Counted from the stretch's first letter, positions 17,171 to 26,505 are shown. The stretch is 64,000 nucleotides of DNA from Pseudoruegeria aquimaris (GCF_900172235.1 NZ_FWFQ01000004.1:1-64000); one strand, 5' to 3'. Notes: generated from the sequence alone by a model not told the origin. Made by a program: numbers and translations.

Positions 17171-18452
17171 CGGGTTGAGCGAGGGTGCCCTGCTGGCGCT
17201 GCCCTACCTGTTCGAGTTCTGGGCCTACGAGCACCAGTTGCCGCCCGAGGGCGACTGGCGCACCTGGGTGATCATGGGCGGGCGCGGGGCTGGCAAGACC
17301 CGCGCCGGCGCGGAATGGGTGCGCAGCGAGGTTGAAGGCGCGCGCCCGTTGGATCCGGGCCGCTCCCGCCGGGTGGCGCTCGTGGGCGAGACGGTGGAGC
17401 AGGTGCGCGAGGTGATGATCTTCGGCGACAGCGGCATCCTCGCCTGTTCGCCCCCCGACCGCCGCCCCACCTGGGAGGCCACGCGCAAGCGGCTCGTCTG
17501 GCCCAACGGGGCGGTGGCGCAGGTCTTCTCGGCCCATGAGCCGGATTCCCTGCGCGGGCCGCAGTTCGACGCGGCGTGGTCGGACGAACTGGCGAAGTGG
17601 AAGAAGGCGCAGGAAACCTGGGACATGCTCCAGTTCGCCCTGCGGCTGGGGCGCGCGCCGCGCCAATGCGTGACGACGACGCCCAAGAACGTGCCGGTGC
17701 TGCGCGCCATTCTCGACAACCCTTCCACGGTGATGACCCATGCGCCCACGGAGGCCAACCGCGCCTTCCTGGCCGACAGCTTCCTGCAGGAGGTTCGGGC
17801 GCGTTACGCGGGGACGCGGCTGGCGCGGCAGGAGCTGGACGGCGTGTTGCTGGAGGACAGGGACGGCGCGCTCTGGACGGAGGCCACGCTGGAAGCCGCT
17901 CGGCGGGCACGCAGGCAGGCGCCGGACCGGGTGGTCATCGCGGTGGATCCACCGGTGACGGGCACGGCCAGCTCGGACGAATGCGGGATCATCGTGGCCG
18001 GGGTCTGCATGCAGGGGCCGCCGCAGGAGTGGCAGGCCACCGTTCTGAAGGATGCCAGCGTGAAGGGCGCGAGCCCCGCCGTCTGGGCCGGCGTGGTGGC
18101 GGAGATGGCCGAGGCCCACGGTGCGGACCGCGTGGTGGCGGAGGTGAACCAGGGCGGCGACATGGTGGAGAGCGTGCTGCGCCAGGTGGCGCCCAACATC
18201 CCCTATCGCGGCGTGCGCGCCTCGCGCGGGAAGGCGGCGCGGGCCGAGCCGGTGGCGGCGCTCTACGAGCAGGGGCGGGTGCGTCATGCGCCGGGGCTGG
18301 AACGGCTGGAAGCCCAGATGCTGCAGATGACGCTGAAGGGCTACGAGGGCAAGGGCTCGCCCGACCGGGTGGATGCGCTCGTCTGGGCGCTGCACGACCT
18401 GGTGCTGCTGCCCGCGACGAGCTGGGGCAACCCCCGCGTACGCACGCTTTAA
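17076..18452 (+). CDS. GTA gene 2: large terminase subunit
   Basis: A 458-residue terminase large subunit that drives DNA into the particle head. The ATPase domain has the Walker A motif GGRGAGKTRAG near residue 45 and an acidic Walker B-like stretch AAWSDELAKW. The C-terminal RNase H-like nuclease domain follows (VIAVDPPVTG with its first acidic residue). In GTAs the enzyme fills heads with host DNA without a strong site preference. ATG at 17076 is preferred because GGGA lies nine bases upstream; ATG at 17061 is an alternative. Confidence 0.93.
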   Translation: MTTPSISTRRAMRSGAAWIASEPRETQTDFLDGLSEGALLALPYLFEFWAYEHQLPPEGDWRTWVIMGGRGAGKTRAGAEWVRSEVEGARPLDPGRSRRVALVGETVEQVREVMIFGDSGILACSPPDRRPTWEATRKRLVWPNGAVAQVFSAHEPDSLRGPQFDAAWSDELAKWKKAQETWDMLQFALRLGRAPRQCVTTTPKNVPVLRAILDNPSTVMTHAPTEANRAFLADSFLQEVRARYAGTRLARQELDGVLLEDRDGALWTEATLEAARRARRQAPDRVVIAVDPPVTGTASSDECGIIVAGVCMQGPPQEWQATVLKDASVKGASPAVWAGVVAEMAEAHGADRVVAEVNQGGDMVESVLRQVAPNIPYRGVRASRGKAARAEPVAALYEQGRVRHAPGLERLEAQMLQMTLKGYEGKGSPDRVDALVWALHDLVLLPATSWGNPRVRTL

Positions 18453-18549
18453 CGGCTCTTAAACACTTTGCGGCAGGATGCCCTCAACTCGAACACAGAT
18501 CCGTTCGCCGGCCACGGCGGCGGGTTGCAGCGACAAGGGGCTTGGCGGC

Positions 18550-19734
18550 ATGGCATTGGGCTTGTTTCGGAAAAAGGCCAACACCGGCGCAGGGGCACCG
18601 GAGGCGAAAGCCTCCGCGGCGGGGCCGGTGATCGCCTACCACGGCGCCGGCCGCGTGGCCTGGACCCCGCGGGACGCGGTGTCGCTCACCAAGTCCGGTT
18701 TCGCCGGCAACCCGGTGGGGTTTCGGGCGGTGAAGCTGATCTCGGAGGCCGCCGCCGCGCTGCCGCTGGTGCTGCAGAGCCCCCGGGCCCGTTTCGAGGA
18801 GCATCCGATGCTGGATCTGCTGCGCCGCCCCAACATGGCGCAGGGCCGCGCGGAACTGCTCGAAGGGCTCTACGGCCAGCTGATGCTGACCGGAAACGCC
18901 TACCTCGAACTGGTGGAGAGCGAAGAGGGCCAGCCGCTGGAGCTGCACGTTCTGCGCTCCGACCGGATGGCCTTGATCCCCGGCAGCGACGGCTGGCCGG
19001 TGGCCTATGAATACAGCGTCGGCGGGCGCAAGCACAGGTTCGATGCGAGTGGGAGCTTCAGTCCGGTCTGCCACCTGCGCAGTTTCCACCCGCAGGACGA
19101 TCACTACGGGCTTTCGCCGATGCAGGCGGCGGCACAGGCGGTGGATGTGCACAACGCGGCCTCGCGCTGGTCCAAGGCGCTGCTGGACAACGCCGCGCGG
19201 CCCTCCGGCGCGCTCGTCTACAAGGGGTTCGACGGGCAGGCTACGCTCTCGGCGGAGCAATACGCCCGCCTGCAGGACGAGATGCTCTCCTACCATCAGG
19301 GCGCGGTGAACGCCGGGCGGCCGATGCTGCTGGAAGGCGGGCTGGACTGGAAGCCGATGGGCTTTTCGCCCTCGGACATGGAATTCCAGAAGACGAAGGA
19401 GGCCGCCGCACGGGAGATCGCCGTGGCCTTCGGGGTGCCGCCGATGCTGCTGGGGCTTACCGGCGATGCGACCTATGCGAACTACCAGGAGGCCAACCGC
19501 GCCTTCTACCGGCTCACGGTGCTGCCGCTGGCGGCGCGGGTGAGCGCGGCGATCGCGGCCTGGCTGGCGCCGCGCTACGGCGAGCGGCTGGAGCTGAGAC
19601 CGGACCTGGACCAGGTTCCGGCGCTGGCAGAGGAGCGCGACAAGCAGTGGGCCCGCGTGGCGGCGGCGGATTTCCTGAGTGACCGCGAGAAGCGGCGTCT
19701 GCTCGGGCTGCCCGAGGATGCGGATGGGTCATGA
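18550..19734 (+). CDS. GTA gene 3: HK97-family portal protein
   Basis: A 394-residue phage portal protein of the HK97 family, the ring at the head vertex through which DNA passes. Recognisable parts are AVSLTKSGFAGNPVGFRAVKL-like N-terminal helices, PNMAQGRAELLEGLYGQLMLTGNAYLE-type core and the C-terminal AVAFGVPPMLLGLTGDATYAN motif. ATG at 18550 gives the typical MALGLFRKK opening. Its last four bases overlap the next gene. Confidence 0.95.
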   Translation: MALGLFRKKANTGAGAPEAKASAAGPVIAYHGAGRVAWTPRDAVSLTKSGFAGNPVGFRAVKLISEAAAALPLVLQSPRARFEEHPMLDLLRRPNMAQGRAELLEGLYGQLMLTGNAYLELVESEEGQPLELHVLRSDRMALIPGSDGWPVAYEYSVGGRKHRFDASGSFSPVCHLRSFHPQDDHYGLSPMQAAAQAVDVHNAASRWSKALLDNAARPSGALVYKGFDGQATLSAEQYARLQDEMLSYHQGAVNAGRPMLLEGGLDWKPMGFSPSDMEFQKTKEAAAREIAVAFGVPPMLLGLTGDATYANYQEANRAFYRLTVLPLAARVSAAIAAWLAPRYGERLELRPDLDQVPALAEERDKQWARVAAADFLSDREKRRLLGLPEDADGS

Positions 19735-19985
19735 GCCGGATCGCGGGCGGAAGCGGGTCGCGCTTTCTCTACGACAGTTTCGATGCCGCCTCGGCGCGGA
19801 TCGAGGCCAACGAGCGGCTCACGGAGATGCAGTTCGGCGTTCTGGAGGGGCAGTTGCAGCGGATCGAGGGGATGATCGAGCGGCTGGAACGGCGGGTGTG
19901 GATGACGGTCTACGGCGTGGCGGGGGTGATCCTTGCGCAGGCGACGGTGACCTTGCTGGGCCTTGTGCCCGCGGCGGGGCAATGA
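19731..19985 (+). CDS. GTA gene 3.5: small membrane-anchored protein
   Basis: An 84-residue protein with a helical, charged first half (EANERLTEMQFGVLEGQLQ) and one C-terminal membrane helix (residues ~57-79). It occupies the place of the short gene between portal and protease in the R. capsulatus GTA (often called 3.5). Its role is not known to me. Start codon overlaps the portal stop (ATGA). Confidence 0.75.
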   Translation: MSRIAGGSGSRFLYDSFDAASARIEANERLTEMQFGVLEGQLQRIEGMIERLERRVWMTVYGVAGVILAQATVTLLGLVPAAGQ

Positions 19986-19997
19986 GGAGGGGGCTTC

Positions 19998-20561
19998 ATG
20001 AGCGAAGCGTTTGAACTTGAGAGGAAATTCTGCACGCCCGGACAGGGGCTCACGGTGACGGACGGTGCCGTGATCGCGGGCTACGCCTCGCTCTTCGGGG
20101 CGCAGGACCAGGGCGGCGACATCGTGGAGGCCGGGGCCTACGCGGCCAGCCTGGCCGAACTGAAGGCGGCGGGGCGCCGGGTGAAGATGCTCTGGCAGCA
20201 TGATCCGGCCCAGCCCATCGGCCTGTGGGACGAGGTGCGCGAGGATGCGCGCGGGCTCTGGGTGAAGGGCCGCCTGTTGACCGACGTGGCCAGGGGCGCG
20301 GAGGCGGCGCGGCTGATCGAGGCCGGCGCGATCGACGGGCTCTCCATCGGCTACCGCACCCGGCGCGCCGAGAAAGCAAGGGGCGGCGGCCGCCGCCTGA
20401 TCGAGTTGGAGCTTTGGGAGGTCTCACTCGTGACCTTTCCGATGCTTCCGCAAGCCCGTGTCGGTGCCAAGGGGGACGCGCGCGCGCAGACGGGCCTTAT
20501 GGAGCTGGCGGATGCCATCCGGGATGCCGGGCGCCGGCTGCGCAAGCCCCCCGTGATCTGA
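19998..20561 (+). CDS. GTA gene 4: HK97-family prohead protease
   Basis: A 187-residue serine protease that matures the capsid. The expected catalytic histidine is in MLWQHDPAQPIG and the serine in IDGLSIGYR; a following acidic ELWEVSLVTFPM segment matches the family. It would remove the N-terminal scaffold part of the capsid protein encoded next. GAGGAGGGGGCTTC lies before the ATG. Confidence 0.93.
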   Translation: MSEAFELERKFCTPGQGLTVTDGAVIAGYASLFGAQDQGGDIVEAGAYAASLAELKAAGRRVKMLWQHDPAQPIGLWDEVREDARGLWVKGRLLTDVARGAEAARLIEAGAIDGLSIGYRTRRAEKARGGGRRLIELELWEVSLVTFPMLPQARVGAKGDARAQTGLMELADAIRDAGRRLRKPPVI

Positions 20562-20582
20562 AACCACAAGAAGGGTGAAGAG

Positions 20583-21761
20583 ATGACCGAAGTCCAGACG
20601 GGGCGCTCCGCCGCCTCGGATGCCGATGCCCTGCGCGAGGCGCTTGGCGAATTCGTGACCGACATCAACGCGATGAACGGCGAACTCAAAACGAAGCTGC
20701 AACAACATGAAGAGCGACTGACCATGCTGGATCGCAAGACGATGACCGCCCAACGCCCGACGCTGGCCGCAGGCAGCGCGGAAGCGCCGCACAAGAAGGC
20801 CTTCAACGCCTATCTGCGCACTGGGGACGACGACGCCCTGCGCGGCCTCCAGCTGGAGGGCAAGGCGCTTTCCAGCGTGGTCGCGGGCGACGGCGGCTAT
20901 CTCGTCGATCCGGAGACCGCCGAGACCATCAAGAGCACGCTTTCGGCCACGGCCTCGGTGCGGGCCATCGCCAACGTGGTGCGGGTGGAGGCCACCTCCT
21001 TCGACGTTCTGATCGATCATACCGAGGCCGGCGCCGGCTGGGCCACGGAGACGGCCTCGGTCAGCGAGACGGACACGCCGCAGATCGACCGCATCACCAT
21101 CGCGCTGCACGAGCTTTCGGCGCTGCCCAAGGCCAGCCAGCGCCTGCTGGACGACAGCGCCTTCGACATCGAGGGCTGGCTGGCCGGTCGCATCGCCCAC
21201 AAGTTCGCCCGCGCCGAGGCGGCGGCTTTCATCTCGGGCGACGGCGTGGACAAGCCGCGCGGCTTCCTGACCCATCCCACTGTGGATGACGCCAGCTGGA
21301 GCTGGGGCAGCCTGGGCTATGTCGCCACGGGGGTGGACGGGGATTTCGACTCCCTGAAGCCGGCGGATGCGATCGTGGATCTGGTCTATGCGCTGGGGGC
21401 CGAATACCGCGCCAACGCGAGCTTCGTGATGAATTCCAAGACGGCCGGCGCGGTACGCAAGATGAAGGATGCCGACGGCCGCTTCCTGTGGTCGGACGGG
21501 CTGGCGGCCGGCGAGCCGGCGCGGCTGATGGGCTACCCGGTGCTGGTGGCCGAGGACATGCCCGACATCGGGTCGGACGCCATGGCCATCGCCTTCGGGG
21601 ATTTCTCCGCCGGCTACACCATTGCCGAACGCCCCGATCTGCGGGTGCTGCGCGATCCCTTCTCGGCCAAGCCGCATGTGCTGTTCTACGCCACCAAGCG
21701 CGTGGGCGGGGACGTGAGCGATTTCAAGGCGATCAAGCTTCTGAAGTTCGGCGTGATGTAA
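20583..21761 (+). CDS. GTA gene 5: HK97-family major capsid protein
   Basis: A 392-residue major capsid protein. Residues ~15-60 are a coiled-coil scaffold region (ALGEFVTDINAMNGELKT) that the preceding protease should cut. The HK97 fold follows, with SSVVAGDGGYLVDPE, the E-loop region and TAGAVRKMKDADGRFLW. It builds the small particle head. The length matches GTA capsid proteins. Confidence 0.96.
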   Translation: MTEVQTGRSAASDADALREALGEFVTDINAMNGELKTKLQQHEERLTMLDRKTMTAQRPTLAAGSAEAPHKKAFNAYLRTGDDDALRGLQLEGKALSSVVAGDGGYLVDPETAETIKSTLSATASVRAIANVVRVEATSFDVLIDHTEAGAGWATETASVSETDTPQIDRITIALHELSALPKASQRLLDDSAFDIEGWLAGRIAHKFARAEAAAFISGDGVDKPRGFLTHPTVDDASWSWGSLGYVATGVDGDFDSLKPADAIVDLVYALGAEYRANASFVMNSKTAGAVRKMKDADGRFLWSDGLAAGEPARLMGYPVLVAEDMPDIGSDAMAIAFGDFSAGYTIAERPDLRVLRDPFSAKPHVLFYATKRVGGDVSDFKAIKLLKFGVM

Positions 21762-21939
21762 CGCCGCAACCGCCTTGCGGGCCGGGTTCGGCCCGCGGGC
21801 TGGGGCGCGCGCCGGGGCACGGTGGCCCGGGCAGACCGGGCGGCCGGAGCGCGCGCTCCAAATGACGCCCCGAGAAAATCGACCCGAACGACGCCAGGTG
21901 CAGGCGACAAGCAGAGACGAGCCAGAAGGAGGCCTGAAA

Positions 21940-22536
21940 ATGAAGCTTTCGGAGATCACGCCCGTAGCCGAAGCGGCCCTGCCGCTGGCCGACTTCCGGG
22001 CTTTCCTGCGGCTGGGCACCGGCTTCACCGATGACGGTTTGCAGGACGGCATTCTCGTCGCCGCGCTCAGGGCGGCGCTGGCCTCGATCGAGGCGCGCGC
22101 GGGCAAGGCCGTCTACCGGCGCGATTTCCTGTGGATCACGGACGGATGGCGCGATCCGGCGGAGCAGGGGCTTCCGGTGGCGCCGGTCTCGGCGGTGCAG
22201 GATCTCTCGCTGCGCGATGCGGGCGGGCAGGCCGAGGCCTATCCGCTGTCGGCCATCGCGCTGCTGGAGGATGCCCATCGGCCGCGGATCCGGGCGCATT
22301 CGGGCTGCCTGCCGGCGATCCCGACGGGCGGACAGGCGGAGCTGCGGCTCACGGCGGGCTATGCCGCCGATTGGGCCGATCTGCCGCCGGATCTTCGGCA
22401 GGCGGTTCTGACGCTGGCCGGGTTCTTCTACGAAAATCGCCTGGCCGAGGGTGGGGGCGCGGCCTGGCCGGCGGCGGTCAACGGGTTGCTTGCGCCTTAC
22501 CTGACGGTGCGTCTGTTCGGCGGGGTGAGCCAATGA
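21940..22536 (+). CDS. GTA gene 6: head-tail connector (phiE125 gp8-like)
   Basis: A 198-residue protein of the phiE125 gp8 family, which forms a connector between portal and tail. Typical features are the helical N-terminus (DDGLQDGILVAALRAALASIEARAGKAVYRRDF) and PPDLRQAVLTLAGFFYENR near the C-terminus. ATG at 21940 follows AAGGAGG. The 178 bases between the capsid gene and this start hold nothing I can identify. The stop overlaps gene 7. Confidence 0.88.
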   Translation: MKLSEITPVAEAALPLADFRAFLRLGTGFTDDGLQDGILVAALRAALASIEARAGKAVYRRDFLWITDGWRDPAEQGLPVAPVSAVQDLSLRDAGGQAEAYPLSAIALLEDAHRPRIRAHSGCLPAIPTGGQAELRLTAGYAADWADLPPDLRQAVLTLAGFFYENRLAEGGGAAWPAAVNGLLAPYLTVRLFGGVSQ

Positions 22537-22871
22537 GGCCGCCGCAGCTGAACCGCCGCATGGTGCTGGAAAGCCCTCTGCGCACGGGGGATGGCGCGGG
22601 CGGCTACAGCGAAAGCTGGGTGGCCGAGGGGGTGCTCTGGGCCACGATCCAGCCGCGCGGCGGGCGGGAGGCGGCCTCCGTCTCGGGGCCGCTCTCGCTG
22701 CAACGGGCGCGGATCACGGTGCGCGCGGCCGCGCCCGGCAGCCCGGCGCGACCGCGGGCGGGGCAGCGCTTTCGCGAGGGCACGCGGATTTTCGTGATCG
22801 AGGCGGTGACGGAGGCCGAGCCGGCGGGCCGCTACCTGCTCTGTGAAACGCGCGAGGAGGTGCAGGCATGA
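22533..22871 (+). CDS. GTA gene 7: head-tail adaptor
   Basis: A 112-residue phage head-tail adaptor (SPP1 gp16/HK97 gp10-like family). It has the usual small beta-barrel pattern, with LERRMVLE-like opening (NRRMVLESPLRTGDG) and the ITVRAAAPGSPARPRAGQRF central region. It would close the connector after DNA filling. Coupled by ATGA overlaps to the genes on both sides. Confidence 0.88.
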   Translation: MRPPQLNRRMVLESPLRTGDGAGGYSESWVAEGVLWATIQPRGGREAASVSGPLSLQRARITVRAAAPGSPARPRAGQRFREGTRIFVIEAVTEAEPAGRYLLCETREEVQA

Positions 22872-23281
22872 GCTACGCAACGGCCACGGCGCTTCAGGCC
22901 GCGCTCTACGGCCACCTGACCGGCGATGCGACGCTTTCGACGCTGGTTACCGGGGCCATCTACGACACGCCGCCGCAGGGCGCGGTGCCCGCGCTCTACG
23001 TGCTGCTGGGCGAAGGCGAGGTGCGCGACGCTTCGGATGCGAGCGTTTCGGGCAGCCGCCACGACGTCCTGATCCGGGTGATCGGCGAGACCGGCGGCTT
23101 TCACGCGGTGAAGGAGGTGGCGGGGCGGATCACCGACCTGTTGCAGGACGCGCCGCTCACGCTGTCGCGCGGGGCGCTGGTTTCGCTGCGGTTCCGCCGG
23201 GCGCGCGCCTTCAAGAGCGGGGGCGGCCAGCGGCGGCAGGTGGATCTGCGTTTCGTGGCGCGGATCGAGGACACGGCCTGA
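22868..23281 (+). CDS. GTA gene 8: DUF3168 tail-terminator-like protein
   Basis: A 137-residue DUF3168 protein. Family members resemble tail terminators that sit between tail tube and connector. Recognisable motifs are LQAALYGHLTGDATLSTLV, IYDTPPQGAVPALYVLLGEG and RHDVLIRVIGETGG. Starts in an ATGA overlap with gene 7. Confidence 0.9.
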   Translation: MSYATATALQAALYGHLTGDATLSTLVTGAIYDTPPQGAVPALYVLLGEGEVRDASDASVSGSRHDVLIRVIGETGGFHAVKEVAGRITDLLQDAPLTLSRGALVSLRFRRARAFKSGGGQRRQVDLRFVARIEDTA

Positions 23282-23324
23282 GGCAGGCCCGGGGAATGCA
23301 AACCAAAGGATTGGAGATCTGGCC

Positions 23325-23738
23325 ATGGTAGCCCAGAACGGCAAGGACATGTTGATCAAGCTCGACCTCACCGGAAGCGGTCAGTTCGAGACAATCGCGG
23401 GGCTGCGCGCCACGCGTCTGAGTTTCAACGCCGAAACGGTGGACGTGACGAGCCTCGAAAGCCAGGGCGGCTGGCGGGAACTGCTGGCGGGGGCCGGCGT
23501 GAAGAGCGCCGCGATCTCGGGGGCGGGCGTGTTCCGCGATGCGGGCACCGACGAGCGCACGCGGCAGATCTTCTTTGACGGCGAAACGCCGGACTTCCAG
23601 GTCATCATCCCGGATTTCGGCGTGGTGCAGGGGGCCTTCCAGGTGACCTCGATCGAATATGCCGGCAGCCACAACGGCGAGGCGACCTACGAGCTGTCGC
23701 TCGCCTCGGCCTCGGCCCTGAGCTTCACGGCGCTCTGA
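23325..23738 (+). CDS. GTA gene 9: major tail protein
   Basis: A 137-residue tail tube protein of the TP901-1-like major tail family. It starts MVAQNGKDMLIKLD and contains VDVTSLESQGGWRELLAGAG and FQVTSIEYAGSHNGEATYEL, which match the family. It would stack as hexamers to form the short GTA tail. The last base of its stop is the first base of gene 10. Confidence 0.92.
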   Translation: MVAQNGKDMLIKLDLTGSGQFETIAGLRATRLSFNAETVDVTSLESQGGWRELLAGAGVKSAAISGAGVFRDAGTDERTRQIFFDGETPDFQVIIPDFGVVQGAFQVTSIEYAGSHNGEATYELSLASASALSFTAL

Positions 23739-24076
23739 TGGTGAACCCCTGGGCGGGAGAGGTGCTGCTGGTGGTGGATGGCGAAAGCCGCCGCTGCAAG
23801 CTGACGCTGGGGGCTCTGGCGGAGCTGGAGGCGGCGCTCGGCGCGGGCAGCGTGCTGGAGGTTGCGCGGCGTTTCGAGACCGGCGCTTTCGGCGCGCGCG
23901 ACATCCTCGCGGTGTTGTTGGCGGGGCTGCGCGGGGGCGGCTGGCAGGGCACGGCCGAGGATCTGGCACGCGCGGAGATCGACGGCGGCCCGGTGGGCGC
24001 GGCGCGCGCGGCGGCGGAGCTGCTGGCGCGGGCTTTCGGCGCCCAGGTATCCGGACAGGCGCCGGCCGATGGCTGA
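23738..24076 (+). CDS. GTA gene 10: tail assembly chaperone-like protein
   Basis: A 112-residue GTA-family protein of the type classed as phage tail assembly chaperone. It opens with a beta-rich part (EVLLVVDGESRRCKLTLGALAELEAALG) and ends in helices. Such chaperones hold the tape measure protein before tube assembly. It overlaps gene 10.1 by eight bases in a different frame, a layout like the G/GT pair of phage lambda, though no slippery site is visible. Confidence 0.85.
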   Translation: MVNPWAGEVLLVVDGESRRCKLTLGALAELEAALGAGSVLEVARRFETGAFGARDILAVLLAGLRGGGWQGTAEDLARAEIDGGPVGAARAAAELLARAFGAQVSGQAPADG

Positions 24077-24308
24077 GGCCGCGGCACTGGATTGGCCGGG
24101 GCTCCTGCGGCTCGGGCTTCACGGGCTGGGCCTGCGGCCGGAGGAGTTCTGGCGGCTCACGCCGCATGAATTGCGCCTGATGGCCGGGGTGGAGGCGTCG
24201 GCCCAGCCGATGGGGCGGGCCGGCCTGGATGCGCTGCTGGCGCGCTATCCGGACGGGCCCGCGCCCGGAGATCCGGAGGCGCAGGAGAACAAGGAGGGTC
24301 AGCCATGA
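24069..24308 (+). CDS. GTA gene 10.1: second tail assembly chaperone
   Basis: A 79-residue protein that matches the short Phage_TAC_6 (formerly DUF2376) family: DWPGLLRLGLHGLGLRPEEF, then WRLTPHELRLMAGV. It lies between the first chaperone and the tape measure gene and overlaps both, so the three are made together. Start is the ATG at 24069. Confidence 0.85.
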   Translation: MAEAAALDWPGLLRLGLHGLGLRPEEFWRLTPHELRLMAGVEASAQPMGRAGLDALLARYPDGPAPGDPEAQENKEGQP

Positions 24309-24970
24309 CCGAAGACATCAGCGGGATCGACGGTTTCGAGGCGCAGCTTGATGCGCTCGAGACGACGCTTGGCGAGGTTTCCTCGGTGACGGCGGTCTTT
24401 GGATCTGAACTGGAGAAGATGCGCGGCAGCATCGGTGCGGCGGGCGCGGAGGCGGGCACGCTTTCGCGGAGCCTGTCGGGCGGGTTGCGGCGCGCCTTCG
24501 ACGGGGTGGTGTTCGACGGGATGAAGCTGTCGGACGCGCTGGAGGGGATCGCGCGCTCGATGGTGAACGCCGCCTACAGCGCGGCGATCCGGCCCGTGAC
24601 CCAGCAGGTGGGCGGGGCCATCGCTTCGCTGGTGTCGAGCGCCGTGACGGGCCTGCTGCCCTTCGAGAACGGCGCGCCCTTTTCGCAGGGGCGGGTGATG
24701 CCCTTTGCCGCCGGGGGCGTGGTGACGGGCCCCGTGCGCTTTCCGATGCGCGGCGGCACCGGGCTGATGGGGGAGGCCGGACCCGAGGCGATCATGCCGC
24801 TGCGCCGGGGCTCGGACGGGCGGCTCGGCGTGCAGGCCACGGGCGGTGGGCGCAGCGTGAACGTGGTGATGAACGTGTCCACCCCCAACGTGGAGAGCTT
24901 CGCCCGCTCGCGCACGCAGATCGCGGCGCAGATGGAGCGGGCGCTCAGCCGCGGTGCGCGGTTCCGGTAA
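24305..24970 (+). CDS. GTA gene 11: tail tape measure protein
   Basis: A 221-residue, short tape measure protein. The N-terminal part is helical, a hydrophobic segment lies at ~90-120 (IASLVSSAVTGLLPF), and the glycine-rich MPFAAGGVVTGPVRFPMRGG, then GLMGEAGPEAIMPLRRG, is the standard lambda-type tape measure C-terminal motif. The small size fits the short tail of GTA particles. Starts in an ATGA overlap. Confidence 0.92.
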   Translation: MTEDISGIDGFEAQLDALETTLGEVSSVTAVFGSELEKMRGSIGAAGAEAGTLSRSLSGGLRRAFDGVVFDGMKLSDALEGIARSMVNAAYSAAIRPVTQQVGGAIASLVSSAVTGLLPFENGAPFSQGRVMPFAAGGVVTGPVRFPMRGGTGLMGEAGPEAIMPLRRGSDGRLGVQATGGGRSVNVVMNVSTPNVESFARSRTQIAAQMERALSRGARFR

Positions 24971-24985
24971 GGCAGGAGGAACGAG

Positions 24986-25618
24986 ATGGGATTTCACGAG
25001 GTCAGATTTCCGGCCAACCTGAGCTTCGGCTCGGTCGGCGGGCCCGAGCGGCGCACCGAGATCGTGACGCTGGCCAACGGGTTCGAGGAGCGCAACACGC
25101 TCTGGGCCCATTCGCGCCGCCGCTACGACGCGGGCGTGGGGATGCGCTCGCTCGACGACATCGAAACGCTGATCGCCTTCTTCGAGGCGCGGCAGGGGCA
25201 GCTCTTCGGCTTCCGCTGGAAGGACTGGTCGGACTACCGGTCGGCACCGCCGAGCCGGGAGATCACCCCGACCGACCAGGCGATCGGCACCGGCGACGGC
25301 GTCACCCGCGTGTTTCCGGTGGTGAAGGCCTATGCCTCCGGCGGCGCCAGCTACCTGCGGCCGATCCGCAAGCTGGTTTCCGGCACGGTGGTGGCCGCGA
25401 TCGAGGGCGAGCCGCGGCGCGAAGGCGTGGATTTCGAGATCGACGCCAACGCGGGCGAGATCCACTTCGAGGTGCCGCCCGACGTGGGGGTGACGGTTTC
25501 GGCCGGCTTCGAATTCGACGTGCCGGTGCGGTTCGACACCGACAGCATCCAGACCTCGGTTGCGAGTTTCCAGGCCGGCGACGTGCCCAACGTGCCGGTG
25601 GTGGAGGTGCGGATCTGA
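24986..25618 (+). CDS. GTA gene 12: distal tail protein (DUF2460)
   Basis: A 210-residue DUF2460 protein. Hallmarks are FHEVRFPANLSFGSVGGPER at the start, RRRYDAGVGMRSLDD, and FGFRWKDWSDYRS. In the R. capsulatus GTA particle the equivalent is the distal tail protein at the end of the tube. One-base overlap of stop and start with gene 13. Confidence 0.95.
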   Translation: MGFHEVRFPANLSFGSVGGPERRTEIVTLANGFEERNTLWAHSRRRYDAGVGMRSLDDIETLIAFFEARQGQLFGFRWKDWSDYRSAPPSREITPTDQAIGTGDGVTRVFPVVKAYASGGASYLRPIRKLVSGTVVAAIEGEPRREGVDFEIDANAGEIHFEVPPDVGVTVSAGFEFDVPVRFDTDSIQTSVASFQAGDVPNVPVVEVRI

Positions 25619-26505
25619 TGGCGGTCGATGCGGATTTCCTGGCCCATCTGAAGAGCGGGGCGACGACGGTGTGCCGGTGCTGGGAAGTGGCCCGGCGGGA
25701 CGGGCGGCGGTTCGGTTTTACCGATCACGACGCGGATCTCGCTTTCGACGGGCTTGTCTTCAAGGCGCGTACGGGGCTCGCACCGGGGGCGGTGCAGCAA
25801 TCCACCGGCCTTTCGGTGGACAATGCCGAGGCGATGGGGGTGCTGTCGGACGCGGCGGTGACCGAGGCCGACATCCTTGCGGGGCGCTTCGACGGGGCCG
25901 AGGTGACGGCCTGGCTCGTGAACTGGGCGGATCCGGCGCAGCGGCACCTGCAGTTCCGCGGCAGCATCGGCGACATCCAGCAGGGCAAGGGGGCCTTCCA
26001 GGCCGAGCTGCGGGGGCTGTCGGACGTGCTGAACCGGGTGCAGGGGCGCAGCTACCTGAAACGCTGCGGTGCGGTCCTGGGGGATGCGCGCTGCGGGGTG
26101 GATCTCGCCAGCCCGCTGATGGCGGCCGAGCGCGCGGCGGAGGAGGTGGCGCAGGGGCAGGTGTTCCGGTTCGCCGATTTCACCGGTTTCGACGCCGGCT
26201 GGTTCACCCACGGGCGCATGAGCGTGCTTTCGGGTGCGGCGGCGGGGTTGTCGGGGCGGATCAAGTCGGATCGCTTCATGGAGGGTGTCCGGGTGATCGA
26301 GGTCTGGGAGAGCCTGCGGGCGGAGGTGGTGCCCGGCGATCTGCTGCGCCTTGAGGCGGGCTGCGACAAGAGCGCGGAGAGCTGCCGCTACAAGTTTTCC
26401 AATTTCAACAATTTCCGGGGCTTTCCGCATATTCCGGGCGAGGATTGGCTTCTGAGCTACCCGGTGAGCGGCAAGAACACTTCGGGCGGGAAGCTGGCGC
26501 AATGA
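25618..26505 (+). CDS. GTA gene 13: baseplate hub (DUF2163)
   Basis: A 295-residue DUF2163 protein (C-terminal phiBR0599-type domain). It contains VCRCWEVARRDGRRFGFTDHD at the start and the cysteine-bearing segments YLKRCGAVLGDARCGVDL and LEAGCDKSAESCRYKFSNF, ending FPHIPGEDWLLSYP. The cysteines may bind metal or form the folded core of the hub. In the R. capsulatus particle this is the hub protein, with an iron-sulfur cluster reported as far as I recall. Confidence 0.93.
   Translation: MAVDADFLAHLKSGATTVCRCWEVARRDGRRFGFTDHDADLAFDGLVFKARTGLAPGAVQQSTGLSVDNAEAMGVLSDAAVTEADILAGRFDGAEVTAWLVNWADPAQRHLQFRGSIGDIQQGKGAFQAELRGLSDVLNRVQGRSYLKRCGAVLGDARCGVDLASPLMAAERAAEEVAQGQVFRFADFTGFDAGWFTHGRMSVLSGAAAGLSGRIKSDRFMEGVRVIEVWESLRAEVVPGDLLRLEAGCDKSAESCRYKFSNFNNFRGFPHIPGEDWLLSYPVSGKNTSGGKLAQ

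Noticed and set aside
24040-24080. Programmed frameshift between GTA genes 10 and 10.1, as in the lambda G/GT pair
   Set aside because: The overlap suggests it, but I found no slippery heptamer before the stop, and gene 10.1 has its own ATG. Plain overlapping genes explain the data.
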